A stretch of 64,000 bases of DNA from Astrocystis sublimbata (taxonomy: Eukaryota > Ascomycota > Sordariomycetes > Xylariales > Xylariaceae): positions 310,001-374,000 of the forward strand of contig JAJNNY010000010.1 of the NCBI GenBank assembly GCA_022453515.1, written 5' to 3'. The notes under the pieces were generated by a model. The model did not search any database. It was not told the origin of the DNA and saw only the letters and a program-made list of their open reading frames with translations. The translations under genes and the position numbers were made by a program. Each line of letters begins with the position of its first letter. The first letter of the stretch is position 1. This document shows positions 22,310-34,637 of this stretch, one piece after another.

Positions 22310-24267
22310 ATGTCGTCCGCCGACGACCTGAAGGCGCAGGGCAATGCTGCCATGGCTGCCAAGAATTTCGACGAGGCCATGTGAGTCCTGCCACTCTGTT
22401 TCCATGATGTAGCCCTCGAGCTTAACCTGACACTCTCTCTACCAGAGATGCCTTCACTAAAGCCATCGAGCTCACCCCCGAGAACCACGTCCTTTACAGC
22501 AATCGCTCTGCTGCCTACGCCTCCCAAAAGAACTGGACCGGCGCCCTACAAGATGCCGAGAAGACCACACAAGTCAAGCCTGACTGGCCACGAGGCTGGG
22601 GCCGCAAGGGAGCCGCTCTTCACGGTTCCGGCGACCTAGTCGGTGCTGTAGACGCCTACGAGGAGGGCCTGAAGCTTGACCCCAATAACGCTGGTTTGAA
22701 GACTTCTCTGGCGTCCGTCAAGCGTACTATAGAACAGGAAGAGCTTGGTACGTGAACCTCCCGGGACCTGTGGTAATTGCGTTTGTACTGACATGGTATG
22801 ATTAGACGCTGGCGGCGCTGGCGGCGATCCGATGGCGGGACTGGGCAAGATGTTCAGCGATCCCAACCTACTCCAAAAGCTCATGAGCAACCCGAAGACG
22901 AGCGGCTACTTCGCCGACCCCTCCTTCATCTCCAAGGTCCAAGCGCTGCAGCAGAACCCCTCAAATACCCAAGACCTCTTCAGCGATCCCCGAATGATTC
23001 AAGTCTTGGGCGTGGCCATGGGCGTGGACATGGATATGCGGATGCCCGATGAGGCTCCCGGTGCATCATCTTCGGGCGCCCGGGAGGCAGAGGAGGATGT
23101 TCCGATGCCTGACTTAAAACCAACGCAGTCCACCTCCACGCGTACGCCGGCTAAGGCGCCTGAACCGGAACCCGAGCCGGAGGACGAGGAGGCCGTAGCC
23201 AAGAAGAAAGCTAAGGAAGAGGCTGACAAGGAGAAGGCACTGGGCACGGAGAACTACAAAAAGCGAAACTTCGACGAGGCCATTGCGCATTACAACAAGG
23301 CTTGGGAACTGCACAAAGACATCACGTACCTGAACAACCTTGGTGCAGCTCAGTTCGAGAAGGGCGATTACCAGGCATGCATCGAAGCGTGTACGAAGGC
23401 CATCGAGGAAGGCCGCTTAATCTACGCCGACTTCAAGATGATCGCGAAGTCCTACGCTCGCATAGGCACTGCCTACGAGAAGCAGGGCGACCTACAGTTG
23501 GCTGTCGAGAACTACCAGAAGTCCCTGACAGAGCACAGGACTCCTGACACAGTAAACAAGCTTCGCGCCGCTGAGCGCAAGAAGATCGAAGGCGACAAGC
23601 AGGCATACATCGACCCGGCCAAGGCCGAAGAAGCTCGTGAAGAAGGCAACAAGAAGTTCAAGGAGCAAGATTTCCCCGCCGCCGTCGCTGCATACACCGA
23701 GATGACCAAGCGTGCCCCGCAAGACCCTCGCGGTTACAGCAACCGTGCTGCGGCCTTTGTCAAGCTTTTCGAATTCCCCAGTGCACTCGATGACTGCAAC
23801 ACGGCCATCAAGCAGGACCCCAAGTTCATCCGTGCTTACATCCGAAAGGCACAGATCTTCTTCGGCATGCGCAAGTACTCTGATTGCATCGACGCTTGCG
23901 CCGAAGCTACTGGGATCGATAACACCCACCACAACGGCGCCAACGCTCGCGAGATCAACCAGCAACAGCAGAAGGCTCTGGATGCCATGTACGCCGCACG
24001 TGAAAACGAGAGCGAGGAGCAGACACGAGAGCGTTTGCTAAAGGACCCAGAGGTAAGTAAAGAATAATCCACATGATATATCTGACCACGGTACTGATAT
24101 CTACCGACTAGATCATGAGCATCATGCAGGATCCTGTCATGCAGTCTATTCTTCAGCAGGCTCAGTCCGACCCCGCCGCGCTCCAGGAGCATATGCGGAA
24201 CCCTGCTGTGGCAAGCAACGTTCAGAAGTTGATGGCAGCCGGCGTTATCCGAGTTGGCGGGCGATGA
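22310..24267 (+). CDS. sti1: Hsp70/Hsp90 co-chaperone Sti1 (Hop)
   Basis: Four exons: 22310-22380, 22446-22747, 22806-24052, 24112-24267; product 591 residues (yeast Sti1 is 589). Domain order is complete: TPR1 (about 2-115, with the exon 1-2 splice inside the first repeat), DP1 (about 139-200, SDPNLLQKLMSNPKT), an acidic Glu/Pro linker, TPR2A (about 267-375), TPR2B (about 400-510), and DP2 in the last exon (IMSIMQDPVMQSILQQAQSD). TPR1 binds the Hsp70 EEVD tail and TPR2A the Hsp90 tail; the protein passes clients from Hsp70 to Hsp90 in the cytosol. The GTAAGT donor at 24053 is needed to reach DP2. Divergent with RPC34. Confidence 0.95.
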
Positions 24268-24737
24268 GCATTCTAGGGACTATGGGCGGAACAGGGCGTT
24301 TACAGGCAATTGGCATGAACTATTCGTCGGTGTTTAGCCAAACTTCTCATGGATTTCCAACAAGTTCCGGCTTTTTCGCGGCTTTGCAAAGATACAGCCG
24401 GGCATTTTCAGAGTTGTTCATCAAGATCATGTGCAGCATTATTTAATCGGCTAATAAAAATTATCTCATATGACATATGTAATGACTGAAAGATCCGCCC
24501 CTTTCGCACACGATGTGCAAAGCAGGCCTCTAGCTGGGCATGGTAACCTATTGCTAGTCTAAGACCTCAACCTTCAGATTCGATTGTTGACCCTACAGCT
24601 TCAAAGGGTATATTGGTAGTTTGAATCTTCGGGCGGTTTCTCGTTGTCAAAACATTAAGTTTATCTATCAACGCATGTGAATAAGCTCATATGGTAGTAG
24701 GGCACCATCTCGTACCTGTAGTCCCTAGTAGCAAGTA
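24268..24737. other. intergenic between convergent genes
   Basis: Holds the 3' ends of Sti1 (+) and the Zn2Cys6 regulator (-). Nothing else seen. Confidence 0.5.
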
Positions 24738-26827
24738 TCAGACCAGCAACGAGCAGTGGCCCAAAAGGCTAAAGCACGTCGCCAAGTCCCACATCTGCGG
24801 GTCGATGCACCCGGTATTCCTATGCTGCCAGACATTCTGCATGATGTTCAGCGCTTCCTTAACCGTGCCGAAGACCTGGAAGGCGCCCATGCTGGTGACG
24901 AGCTCGACGAAGAAAGGCTCCTGCTCCGGTAGGGCCAGACAGCCCGTCACGGCGAACGGCCAGACCAGCGTGCGCACGGCCAGGGGCGAGGCCAGCGCGC
25001 GCAGAAGCTCGATCGTCGCCTCCACGCTCACGCGGATCTCGGGCAGCGTGGGCTGCAGGCCCAACGCGATCACATGCAGGTACGTGATGGTGGCCTGCGC
25101 CCAGATGCGCGTGTGCAGGTCCGCGGCCGGGCTCTGCTGCATACCGTTGAACCCGGGCATAGCCCCGCCACCCATTTCGACGAAGCCGGCGTACGGTGTC
25201 ACGGGATGGTGCGCTGAGGGGTCGTAGATGTTGCTGGCGCGGTCGCCGTGGGACAAGTCCAGCGTCTCCATCTTCTGCCGCAGCCGCGTATCGATGGCGC
25301 ACGCCCTCCGCACGAGATCCATCATCGACAAAGACCCGCTGGACTGCTGTGCACGCTTCCACGCCGCGAGGCCGGCGACCTCGGTGAGCTCGAGCATCGC
25401 CCAGCTGTGGCAGCCGACGTACTCGGCTAGGGAGATCCTGGGCTTCTCGCCGTGGAGGAGCTCGGCGTGGTATTTCCTCAGTCGTGGGACGTCGCCGGTG
25501 GCGGTTGCGGCGATGATGTCGACCCAGACGAGGTATGCTGTGTAGAACCGCCAGGCGGATTGGTCGGATGTCAACACCCTCTTATCTGCGCCGATGGGGA
25601 TCCGCTGGAAGGGATATCCGATGCGCTCCATGATGTGCATCCATGGGGTGTCCGTTTTGATTTGGACACTGCCGTCTGCAGTCGTGACATGATTTGTTAA
25701 GACCTGGTCAAATAGAACGACAGCAGCGTCGTGGTGGACTTGCCAGTTGGACGTGCTGGCTTGGTTGGCGATCTCGAACTCGAGCAGCTGGATCACGCTC
25801 TGCATGCAGCTGATGCATTCCCGGAACGCATTGGCAACGCCGCGCTCGTTGAGCGCCTGTATGTCCTCCTGCAACGCCTGGATGGCGATCTCCTGGTGCG
25901 CCTGCAGCTCCGACCAGTTCGCCTGCTTGCAAGACCCGTGTGCCCCGTCCATGCTGTCGAGAATCACGGAATACAGCCAGTTGGCGAGCGACAGGGCCGT
26001 GTGGAAAAGAGCGCGGTTCTTCATCAGCAGGAGAAGCATCCAGCCGCGACTCGATTCTAGCAAGCAGGGGCGGTAGAAGGGGAAGAGGAACGGCACGACG
26101 TAATCGAGGTAGATCATGGTGAAGGTGACTTCGATCTCGGACTTGTTCTCCGGAAAGGAGTCGGTGGTGGGACGGACTAGACTACCGTCCAACGACGGCG
26201 GTGATGATGCAGTGCTCGTCCCGGCGAGGGATGGTGATGCCGCGCTCGTTGCTGTGCCTGTGCTGAGAGGGTTCAGATCTCCAGATCCGTCCACGCTCGG
26301 CGATGGGCCTCCAGCACCGCCCATCGGGTGATCTGCAGACTGGCTCTCTCCACGCGGTTGCGCCTGCGCTTGCGCGTGAGGGGAGAGGTCAGATACGGTC
26401 GGCAGCAGTCCCCATTTCTTCTCTCGTCTCTCGGTCGCCTTTCGCCTGACCATGACCTTGACCTCGTCGGCCATCTGCTTCTCCCGCACGCCACCGTCCA
26501 TCCATTCGGGTTTGGCGTCGCTGTAATGGCAGTCGATTTCCAGCCCCCCGCACTAGAAGAAGACAGGGGGTTACTTATTGCCATCTCAGAAGCTTGCCGG
26601 CGGTTTCTGCTCTATGCGGTGACGGAAGAAACTGAATGATAAGATATACATACGGCCACGCAGACGGGGCGCGCCTCGTCACATTTCTTTCGCCGCAGCC
26701 TACATGTCCAACAGCCTGTTGTCGCGCGTCAACGATGTGTTGTATAATGTGGCAGAATGTGAACAATGAGTGAGGTTTAGAGTGGGCAAAACATACCTTG
26801 TGAGCTCCGGAGCTTGGGTCCGTTCAT
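24738..26827 (-). CDS. Zn2Cys6 transcription factor with fungal-specific TF domain
   Basis: Three exons: 26827-26797, 26715-26654, 26552-24738; product 635 residues. Two tiny 5' exons are needed to build the zinc cluster. Its cysteines are 12, 15, 22, 29, 32 and 39 (C-X2-C-X6-C-X6-C-X2-C-X6-C), with [19 protein letters not shown] across exon 2. The donor GTATGT after residue 31 splits the cluster exactly between Val-Ala and Cys. A linker with a basic [16 protein letters not shown] segment and a Ser/Pro-rich region precedes the long alpha-helical middle region typical of PF11951 ([40 protein letters not shown]). The C-terminus ends LLGHCSLLV, usual for the family. It should bind CGG-type sites; targets are unknown. 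Its neighbour on the same strand is an OYE, a plausible target by position only. Confidence 0.92.
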
Positions 26828-27924
26828 CCCGAGCAAGTCATCTATCTAACCGGAGACCCTCACGCGTCGACTAAGAGGTGAGCCTTGTTGGAGGTTTGTA
26901 GTGCCCTGGTTGAGGCCTTTGGCGGGGCACTTTATGTGTATCATCGAAAATCGCACTCTATAAAATATTTGATGTGGTTGTCTCGTCCTCCCTTTGATTT
27001 TTGGGGTCTCACTCACTCATTAGGTACCTGTTTAGTCCCTATTTGTTACCCAACCTTCAGAGGTGGGTGGATTTGTCATCCCCACAGCTGGCCCACGGAC
27101 AGTAGAGATGCACCTATAAACCTCGCCTGTCTAGCGTTCATGCTTAAGGAGCTTAACCATCAAGCAATGCACGGATTACCTATTGTCAGGACTTGGAGCC
27201 ACTTACATTGTTACGAGTTTCTGTAGAATACGATTATACGAATTAATTCTACATCTTTCGAGTTTATCTAGGAAATGTACAATACTTTAAACATGTGCAT
27301 TGAGTGAATGGACCTACGTATATATCGTCCTTCTCCAAATGATGCGGTTTTATTGCCTGCCTACCTCCGGCTTAGGTCGTCAACTAATCATCAATTCGAG
27401 CGAGACCTGTCAAAAATCGCCCTTTAGTAGGGCTTAGCTTCACGAAAATCAAGGAATCCAAATCCTCCAAGTCAACGCTACTTATGTACGCAAACGCCAT
27501 GCGCTAGCCCGGCCAATTTGGCCTTTCATAATGACAACTTACCAAACTTCTTTTTGGAACCTATTATCCCGGGAGCTTCCTAGTAGCACCCGCAATCAAG
27601 CACAGATTGACAGACACTCGGTTGGCTAGAATGTATTACTGGTTAAGATGTAGCTAAAGAACGAGCCGGTGATGGCGCTCATGGCTACTTAACACCATCT
27701 CGGTCACGGCTTTGACTGCTCGTGCGCATAACTGGTATTTGAATGTCATTTATTCAGGTAAGGAACTCCGAGTTCATTGGCGGTTGTCACTCTATGTCTC
27801 TAACTCATTCGTCTGATCTAGCAATCTAATATCGTGGTCTAGTATGTTTTGCGCGTCAAATATCGGGATATCGCTGCCGTGGTTGTGGCCTTATGCATCT
27901 GATGTCTGGTACTTCTACAGCACA
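26828..27924. other. intergenic, 1.1 kb, nothing convincing
   Basis: Contains the upstream region of the Zn2Cys6 gene and the 3' end of the OYE gene. A 113-codon frame at 26885-27226 has no domain and no splice partner and is not called. Confidence 0.45.
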
Positions 27925-29091
27925 TCAGGATTGGTTAACGACGGCCCTGTATTGCTCGCTGATAGGAAAGTCGATATATCCCTCGGCTTTCTTCGGCGTG
28001 TAAAATGTCGACCTGTCATACTTCGCGAGCTCTATACCTTCCTGCAATCTGTAAACCAGATCAGGATTCGAAATGAAGTACCTTCCAAAGGCAACGACTA
28101 CATCATAGTCCTTCCAAGTCTCCTCGGCGGCTCGGATGGCTGACTCTGGCGTGTATCCGCCTGCTAGAACAATGGGACTCTGGTTGTCCCACAGCTTGAC
28201 CAGGGACTCTAGACTGTCGCCTTTGCCACAGTCGCCTTCAATGTTTCCTGATATGCGCGGCTCGACAAGATGAAGATACGACAGATCCAAAGCCTTCAGC
28301 TGCTTGACGAGGTACTCGAACTGAGGGTATGGGTCTTTCATTCCCATATTTTGAAAGTCGCTGAATGGACTGAGTCGTATGGCAGTTTTATCGGCCCCAA
28401 TGGCTTTGGTAACAGCCTTGGTGGCTTCAATGGCAAATCTCGCACGGTTCTCAACACTGCCGCCCCAGGCATCGGTTCGCCTATTGCAGACATCCTGTGT
28501 GAACTGATCGATCAAATAACCATTGGCGCCGTGAAGCTCAACGCCATCGAAGCCCGCTGCCACTGCGTTCTTGGCGGCTTCGGCGTAATCGCCTATTACC
28601 TCCCATATCTCCTCCTCCGTCATTTCAAATGGCAACTCGCTCGACTCGTCCATGCGCACGGCGCTGGAAGATTTGAGCCTGCCGAACTTCTCATCCGGGG
28701 TTGCTGGCCAGCCAGCTCGGCCCATGTGCCAGATCTGACAGTAGATATAGGACCCCTTCTTGTGCACTGCGTCTGTTATTTCTCTCCATCTCGCAATCTG
28801 GGCTTCTTTGTAGAGACCAGGTACGTTTTTTCGGCAGGCTGACGATCTCGAGATGTAGGTTGCCTCCGAGATCAGAAGAGTCCCCGGTACTGTTGCTCTT
28901 TGCTCATAATACTCTATCTAGCTTGGTTAGTATGCAAGAGAGCATAGGGACAGGGTACTGCTGATCCTACCTGTGACCATCGGAAGAGGGACTCGGTCAT
29001 CGTCCATGCGATATCGCGTTAATGGCGCCATCGCCACTCGATGGCCGAGCGCCATGGAGCCAACCCGGAGCGGCTTGAATAAGGTCGACAT
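27925..29091 (-). CDS. old yellow enzyme-type NAD(P)H:flavin oxidoreductase
   Basis: Exons 29091-28971 and 28913-27925, intron 28970-28914 (57 nt, donor GTAGGA), phase 1; product 369 residues. I start at the ATG that precedes STLFKPLRVGSMALGHRVAM, the usual N-terminus. Active-site residues are intact: Thr25 in APLTRYRMD for the flavin, and His168, Asn171 and Tyr173 in the HGANGYLIDQF motif for substrate activation and proton transfer. CQIWHMGRAG, RTDAWGGSVENRARF and VVVAFGRYFISNPDL are further signatures of the FMN TIM barrel. OYEs reduce activated alkenes (enals, enones, nitro-olefins). Physiological substrate is not evident. It faces an amidase gene with a 970-bp divergent region between them. 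Confidence 0.95.
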
Positions 29092-30059
29092 GTTTTCTTT
29101 CCCACGGCCACAGAGGCATAGACAAGCCAAGTGTTCGGGAAGTATCGACGTATATGTAGTCAACGGTAAGGCTAGGGAGCATAGTACTGTTATCTAGCAA
29201 CGCTTTCTAGTATACATCTCGGTATCGTGCTAATGTGGGGAGGGCACGCTTCGCTTTAGTCCGCGGTCGGGACTTGAGTCCTGCGAAAGCATTGCCTAAC
29301 CCATCTTTGGTGTCGGTATGGTTCGATCCCGACCACGATTTCCACTACCGTTCTGTCCAATTCGCCTAGTGCATTTCCGAGTTGCGGGCTGGATCAGCGC
29401 AGTTGGCTGATCAACCTGTCTCTTGAAGCTATATCACATAGCGCAAGCGCCAGCGATGTGAAAATGTCGCGCTAAGATGCGCTTTGGCCCAGTATGGATA
29501 CGATGCCTGCTAATTTACCCTGCCTTTGTTGGTGTTGTTATCGCGACCTGATGTTAGACTCTTACGGCTGGAATAATGCTGGCTAGGAACTGCTTGACAC
29601 GAACCTATGAACCGCCCACGCTGCTTTGATGGCAACCTCAGCGACATTCGGTAACATAGAAGAACCAAACACATATTGACTGAGCTCAGCAGGCTGCGTA
29701 TGTTCGCGTATGCACCTGGTCGTGGCCCATGGGCTTTGCTGATCAACTGTGAAATCACCCTTACATCAGGTAGTTGAGAAGAACTGGGGCTTCGGACAAC
29801 TGTTCAGGTGACAGAGTCCGAGACGGGATATTTACCGATACCTGATTCGGTGTCCAACGCAGTGATCGCTTGCCTGCCGACAGCCGGGGTGGAGGCGTCC
29901 GATTACGGTACTCAAGCGAGGTTGACGCTCGTGAGTCGTTGCAACCTGGACAGTGACAACCTCGAACGTGGAACGAACCTGTACTATAAGTTGTATCCCT
30001 ATTTCGATATACATAACTGGATCCACTCGTGTATAACTCGTTTATGAGCTGCTAAGATC
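29092..30059. other. divergent promoter region OYE / amidase
   Basis: About 1 kb with no gene. An imperfect inverted repeat GGTCGGGA...TCCCGACC spans about 29267-29336; a GGTTCGATCCC inside it resembles a tRNA B-box but no tRNA fold forms (see rejected list). Confidence 0.5.
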
Positions 30060-31554
30060 ATGACATCTCAAAGATACACGTATACAGCCACTCTAGCGCT
30101 GTCAATGATTAGCGACGGACTGCTCACTGTAGAAGAGTATGTTCGATCCCTCCTTGAACGTATCGAAAGCCGCGATCAGGCAGTACAGGCATGGCAACAT
30201 CTCGATCCGGAATATGTCATCAGGGAGGCCAAGAGACTGGACTTGACGCCTCATCGCGAGCGAGGACCACTGCACGGTCTGCCAATAGCTGTGAAAGATA
30301 TCATATACACTAAAGGTAGTTTCCATCGGCACCAAACAGAATATCTGCTCATGTTATGAAGACATGCCTACACAACATAACTCCCCCATATACTATGGAG
30401 ATGCCCCGGAAATTGACGCGGGAACAATCATGATACTGCGCCGGGCTGGTGCCCTGATTCTTGGTGAGCTATATAACAATAGCATATTGTCACCCTAGAC
30501 ACTAAACACATGATCAGGGAAAACGACAACCACTGAATTCGCATCTCCGAGGGGTCGGCCTAATACTCGTAATCCGCATGATCCTTCAAGGACGCCCGGG
30601 GGTTCATCGTCCGGATCTGCTGCAGCCGTGGGCGATTTCCAGGCACCGATTGCACTGGGCTCACAGACCGGTGGCTCTACGATCCGCCCTGCTTCATTCA
30701 ACGGCATCTGCGCGCTGAAGCCGACCTGGAATGCAATTACTCGCGAGGGGCTGAAGACGTATGCACTCACTTTAGACACTATTGGCTTTTTCGCGCGTAG
30801 CGTCGAGGACCTGGAAATACTTGCTGATGTGTTCGGGCTTGAGGATGACCAAGCTCCAAGTGGGAAGAAGTTTGAGTTAAGAGGGGCCAAGTTCGCCGTA
30901 ATCAGGACCGCAGTGTGGCCAGAGGCTGGCCCAGGAACCATGTCAGCTTTGGCGAAGGGCGCGCAGCTCCTGAGAAACCAGGGGGCGGAAGTCGACGAGA
31001 TTGAACTTCCATCGGAATTTCATAGAGCGCATGAGTGGGCTAGCATATTGCTTCACAGCGAAGGCCGAGCCGCTTTCCTCCCTGAGTATACGATCGCCAG
31101 GACTCACCTCTCGCCGTTCCTTGTCGGGCACGTCCAAAATGTGAACAAGATATCCCGGGCAGAACAGCTGGAAGCGTACGACGGCTTAGCAGCGCTACGA
31201 CCGAAGATGGATGAGATAGCGAGGAATTATGCGGCCATCCTCACCCCAAGCGTGGTTGACGAGGCTCCAGTAGGGCACGAAAGCACGGGAAATCCGATTT
31301 TCAACAGCATGTGGACGGTATGTTTGGCATGAATAGTGATCACACGAGGAGTCGGGCTGCTGACTGTATTTTGCTACCAGGCCTTACATACGCCAGTCGT
31401 AAATATACCAGGTTTCAAAGGTGCCCATGACATGCCAATAGGGCTCTCATTGGTAGCGCCACGATACCATGACAGACACTTGCTTGCCGTCTCCAAGGAG
31501 GTCGAGCTCGTGTTCGAGCACGAGGGAGGGTGGGAGCGAAAGCTTTATGTATAG
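30060..31554 (+). CDS. amidase signature enzyme
   Basis: Four exons: 30060-30315, 30362-30463, 30518-31317, 31381-31554; product 443 residues. Introns are small (46, 54 and 63 nt). Read through the splices, the catalytic triad is complete: Lys79 in GLPIAVKDI, the cis-serine Ser149 in TPGGSSSGSAAAV and the nucleophile Ser173 in GSQTGGSTIRPA; spacing 24 between the serines is the same as in malonamidase E2. The last exon supplies the usual PVVNIPG and MPIGLSLVAPR elements. No signal peptide, so probably cytosolic. It hydrolyses an amide bond; substrate unknown. The second intron junction (AATGTTATGAAG|AC) is not a strong acceptor, so the 30315/30362 junction is the least certain part. Length is slightly short for fungal amidases (often 500-580). 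Confidence 0.9.
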
Positions 31555-32054
31555 GTCGGTGCTTCACGGTCACGCTGGTTATTCATATGTAGCGCGTTCT
31601 ACTATATCCAAAGCTCTCTCGCCATGTCGCAATTCCGGAGACCCGAACGTCTTCTCCAAAGCTCTCTGGGTTCCTGCTTCAAGTTATATTCGTTGAGAAT
31701 GAAATGCGCGACAAACTAATGGCGGTCAGGGAATGAAGTCTGATTAGTGGTGTTAAATACTCATAGTAGATTCCCCTCTCGTCAGCTACTGCAGTAGTGT
31801 AAGTAGTGTAACCATACCGACCTGTCTCACCTGCATGACCCGGACTAGGAACTGACTGGCAAGATACCTCGAATATTCAAGACATTAGTGCTGCCTGGCC
31901 ACCCCTGAAGGACTCTTCTGTTTTCGAGTTTGCCCCACGTCAAGTCGGTATGAGTCATTTGGATCTGACAAAGGTTCAAGACTACTTACACACGGCAGAA
32001 GTCATCTTTTGATCCCACACTGAGTGCATATACCACCATCCACGATTCACCAAG
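31555..32054. other. intergenic, 0.5 kb
   Basis: Promoter of the GrpB-family gene; nothing else seen. Confidence 0.5.
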
Positions 32055-32663
32055 ATGGCTACTGCGCAAGAGATAGTTACCATCCTGGAGTTCGACCCGA
32101 AAGACGCCGAACGCGTCGCCAGGAGACCGCAGAAGCCTCTCGAGATTGTGGAATATAACAAAGAATGGCCAGCCAAGTTCGCAGATGTCGAGAGCATCAT
32201 TCGAGGCGCCCTCGGTAACCGCGTCGTTCTACTACAACACGTCGGCTCCACCAGCGTTCCCGGCCTCGCCGCCAAAGACATCATCGACATCGACCTCGAG
32301 GTCGCGGACCCAGCGGACGAAGACTCCTACGTACCCGACCTGAAGACGGCCGGTTTTCAACTTTTGTTTCGTGAGCCCAAATGGTATAACCACCGCTTTT
32401 TCCACCTCGAGGACCCCTACACCAATCTGCACGTCTTCGGCCCTGGCTGCCCCGAAGCCGCACGGCACAGGATGTTTCGCGACTGGTTGCGGGAACACGA
32501 GGATGACCGCCAGCTGTATGCGGAAAGCAAGCGAGAGGCCGCCAGCCTCAGCCTCGCGGCGAACGAGGGAACTATGGAATACACCTACCGCAAAGAACCA
32601 GTCGTGAGAGATATCCTGCGCCGTATGTTCGAAGCATTCCTCAACTCTCCTGCGGGGGCTTGA
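32055..32663 (+). CDS. GrpB/UPF0157 family nucleotidyltransferase-like protein
   Basis: Single exon, 202 residues, ATG in an AAG-ATG-G context. The core motif is QHVGSTSVPGLAAKDIIDIDLEV (about 62-84), the nucleotidyltransferase-fold signature of GrpB (PF04229), followed by the conserved RHRMFRDWLREH and EYTYRKEPVVRDIL. The biochemical role of fungal GrpB proteins is not established; bacterial ones are sometimes fused to dephospho-CoA kinase. No introns, and GC-rich; a 178-codon antisense frame over it is a shadow. Confidence 0.93.
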   Translation: MATAQEIVTILEFDPKDAERVARRPQKPLEIVEYNKEWPAKFADVESIIRGALGNRVVLLQHVGSTSVPGLAAKDIIDIDLEVADPADEDSYVPDLKTAGFQLLFREPKWYNHRFFHLEDPYTNLHVFGPGCPEAARHRMFRDWLREHEDDRQLYAESKREAASLSLAANEGTMEYTYRKEPVVRDILRRMFEAFLNSPAGA

Positions 32664-33400
32664 TTTGAGTGGCAAGGATGGCGCAGTGCTCTGATTCTCG
32701 GGTTGTACATGGTTTCGAGCATACCTGATGATCTTTCTTTCGCGAGGGTCAATTGTAGACAAGCTCATTTAGCTACGGCAGCATTGGACTGCCTGAGTCC
32801 TTAGGTACGCAAGCTTACAACATGGCACACTCGCCTCGCACACCTATGTAGTTTGTATGAAAGCCGGATATAATTCATAACCGCTACATATTTGAGTCCC
32901 CGACCTCGTATCATGGGAACTGCTTATCTAGTGGTCAATATGGATCTATATGTCAAAAGGCTGCGTCTACCCATTTCACCAGCAAGCCAAATTCAATACC
33001 AGCAGTAAGTAAAATGACATAGTAGAGTAATCTTTTTGGTATCATCATTGTTGCTTAGACACACTAGCTCGCCTAGCCACCGTAGCCACAGTCCGTTGTT
33101 CACGACAAATTAGTAGAAAGGACCACCCTGGAAGTAATCATATATCAACGAGTGGTGCTGGATATGATTGTTACGATATCCCAATTGAGCTGCGTCGCGA
33201 CGAGTTGATATCATGACTCGACATGCCATCTTGTTACATTTGCATTTATGAAATATGAGGTACATGGCAAAGATACAGACGAAATTGCAGTGCTCGTAGA
33301 CGTCTTGACGTTTACGAGCCCTTGAAACAAGTGACCTCTCAGCTCCCTATACTTCACAACATGCCCTCCCTATTCTTTACAAGACCACGAACCCTGCACC
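32664..33400. other. intergenic, 0.7 kb
   Basis: Between convergent genes; AT-richer. No gene or repeat recognised. Confidence 0.5.
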
Positions 33401-33772
33401 TCACAGCTTCGAATCCCTCTTGGTGACCGTTTCATCACTATCCGCGCCGCGCTCGCTATCCGTCGGGACCCCGGCAGTCGTCTCGTTCTTCATGCTGATA
33501 GGATCGCCCAGCTGGCTCGGGTTCGCGTCCGGACCATTCAGTTTCTTAGCCGCTTTTTCTCTCAAGGTCTCCTCTCCGCCTGCTTTTCTTCCCGAAGTAG
33601 AGGAGGGAGACGACAATGATCTAGATGAGGACGAGCGAATGCCATCTTCTTCATCAGTCGGCGCGTAGTCGCTGGTTTCGGCCTTCATGCTGATGGGGTC
33701 GCCGAGCTGGCTCGGGTTGGCGTTCGGGCCGTCCACCTTTTTCATAGCTTTCTCGCGGAGTGTTTCGGGCAT
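33401..33772 (-). CDS. small disordered protein with internal duplication
   Basis: Single exon, 123 residues. A block of about 31 residues occurs twice, at 3-33 and 68-98: ETLREKAxKKxxGPxANPSQL followed by GDPISMK and a terminal ET. Only conservative changes separate the copies. The spacer is Ser/Asp/Glu rich and the C-terminus charged. No signal peptide, helix bundle or catalytic motif; very hydrophilic, likely unfolded. The conserved block suggests a short binding or modification element. I do not recognise a named family; the repeated conservation argues that it is a real gene. Confidence 0.8.
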   Translation of the reverse strand: MPETLREKAMKKVDGPNANPSQLGDPISMKAETSDYAPTDEEDGIRSSSSRSLSSPSSTSGRKAGGEETLREKAAKKLNGPDANPSQLGDPISMKNETTAGVPTDSERGADSDETVTKRDSKL

Positions 33773-34637
33773 TTTGAAAGAGTTTCAGTCAATGACCAGA
33801 TATCCTAAATATCCACAAGGACCTTGATATGTTGGTATTGGACTGAGGAAGCGCGGTTTGTAAGATCGGCCGCTGATATCAATTAAGTATATGTGAAAAA
33901 ACACAGCAGATAGATCGTCAAACATTTAAAGCTCAAGGCTCTCGACCACTTCAGATTACTTCTTTCTTTCTAACATTCTAAGTAACTTACATGACTTCAT
34001 GTTTCACATGCTAAACCTCGACTTGTGCTGGTAATCGATGACTTCATGAACGGAAACGGATGGTACCTGATGCAGTGGATTAAGTCTTGGGGGTTACTTT
34101 TAGCACACACTGCCCGAGGACAGTGACCCTAGGGGGCTTAGGTACCTTACCTGTAGGCCCGCCGAAGCGCACCTTGCGACAGATGCGCTAGAGCGCGGGG
34201 GTTTAGCGTTGAAAGGGGCCTGTGACGACCACTGGCTGTGGGATAATCCAGGACCTAGGTACCAACACTGAAGGCCATCATCCACGATGTTAAACAGCAG
34301 GTAGGTTTAGCTTCATTCATTGCGAAGGCGCGGAGTTTTTGCTTGGATAGCCATGTTATAGCTGTCTTGCATGCGATCACGAAACTTAAACTACGATGTT
34401 ATCTCGTAAATCTTGAGCAGTCAGTGCGCAATCGTACCTCTCAGTTCCAAGGTTGCCAAGGAAGTACTTACTTAGTAGAAGTAGATATCAGAAGCAGTGA
34501 ATATTCCGTAGGCAAGAGGAGCGAACACCAAGCAACACTTTTCAAGACACCAGAAGAATAGGTAAAATGGACATCGCGTCATTATATCTACAACTTTTGG
34601 ACATATATACAAGGCCGCCTTGGCCGTCGCGGGCCAG
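33773..34637. other. intergenic, 0.9 kb
   Basis: Upstream region of the small duplicated-domain gene, and 3' region of the next minus-strand gene. AGGTACCTT and ACCTAGGTACC motifs at about 34140 and 34255. Nothing else seen. Confidence 0.45.

Noticed and set aside
29265..29345. tRNA-like GGTTCGATCCC and GGTCGGG...CCCGACC pair
   Set aside because: The outer stem pairs, but the T-arm and acceptor 3' strand overlap, no A-box is visible, and the cloverleaf cannot close.
32232..32768. 178-codon frame antisense to the GrpB gene
   Set aside because: Shadow of a GC-rich coding exon; the plus-strand GrpB motifs are unmistakable.
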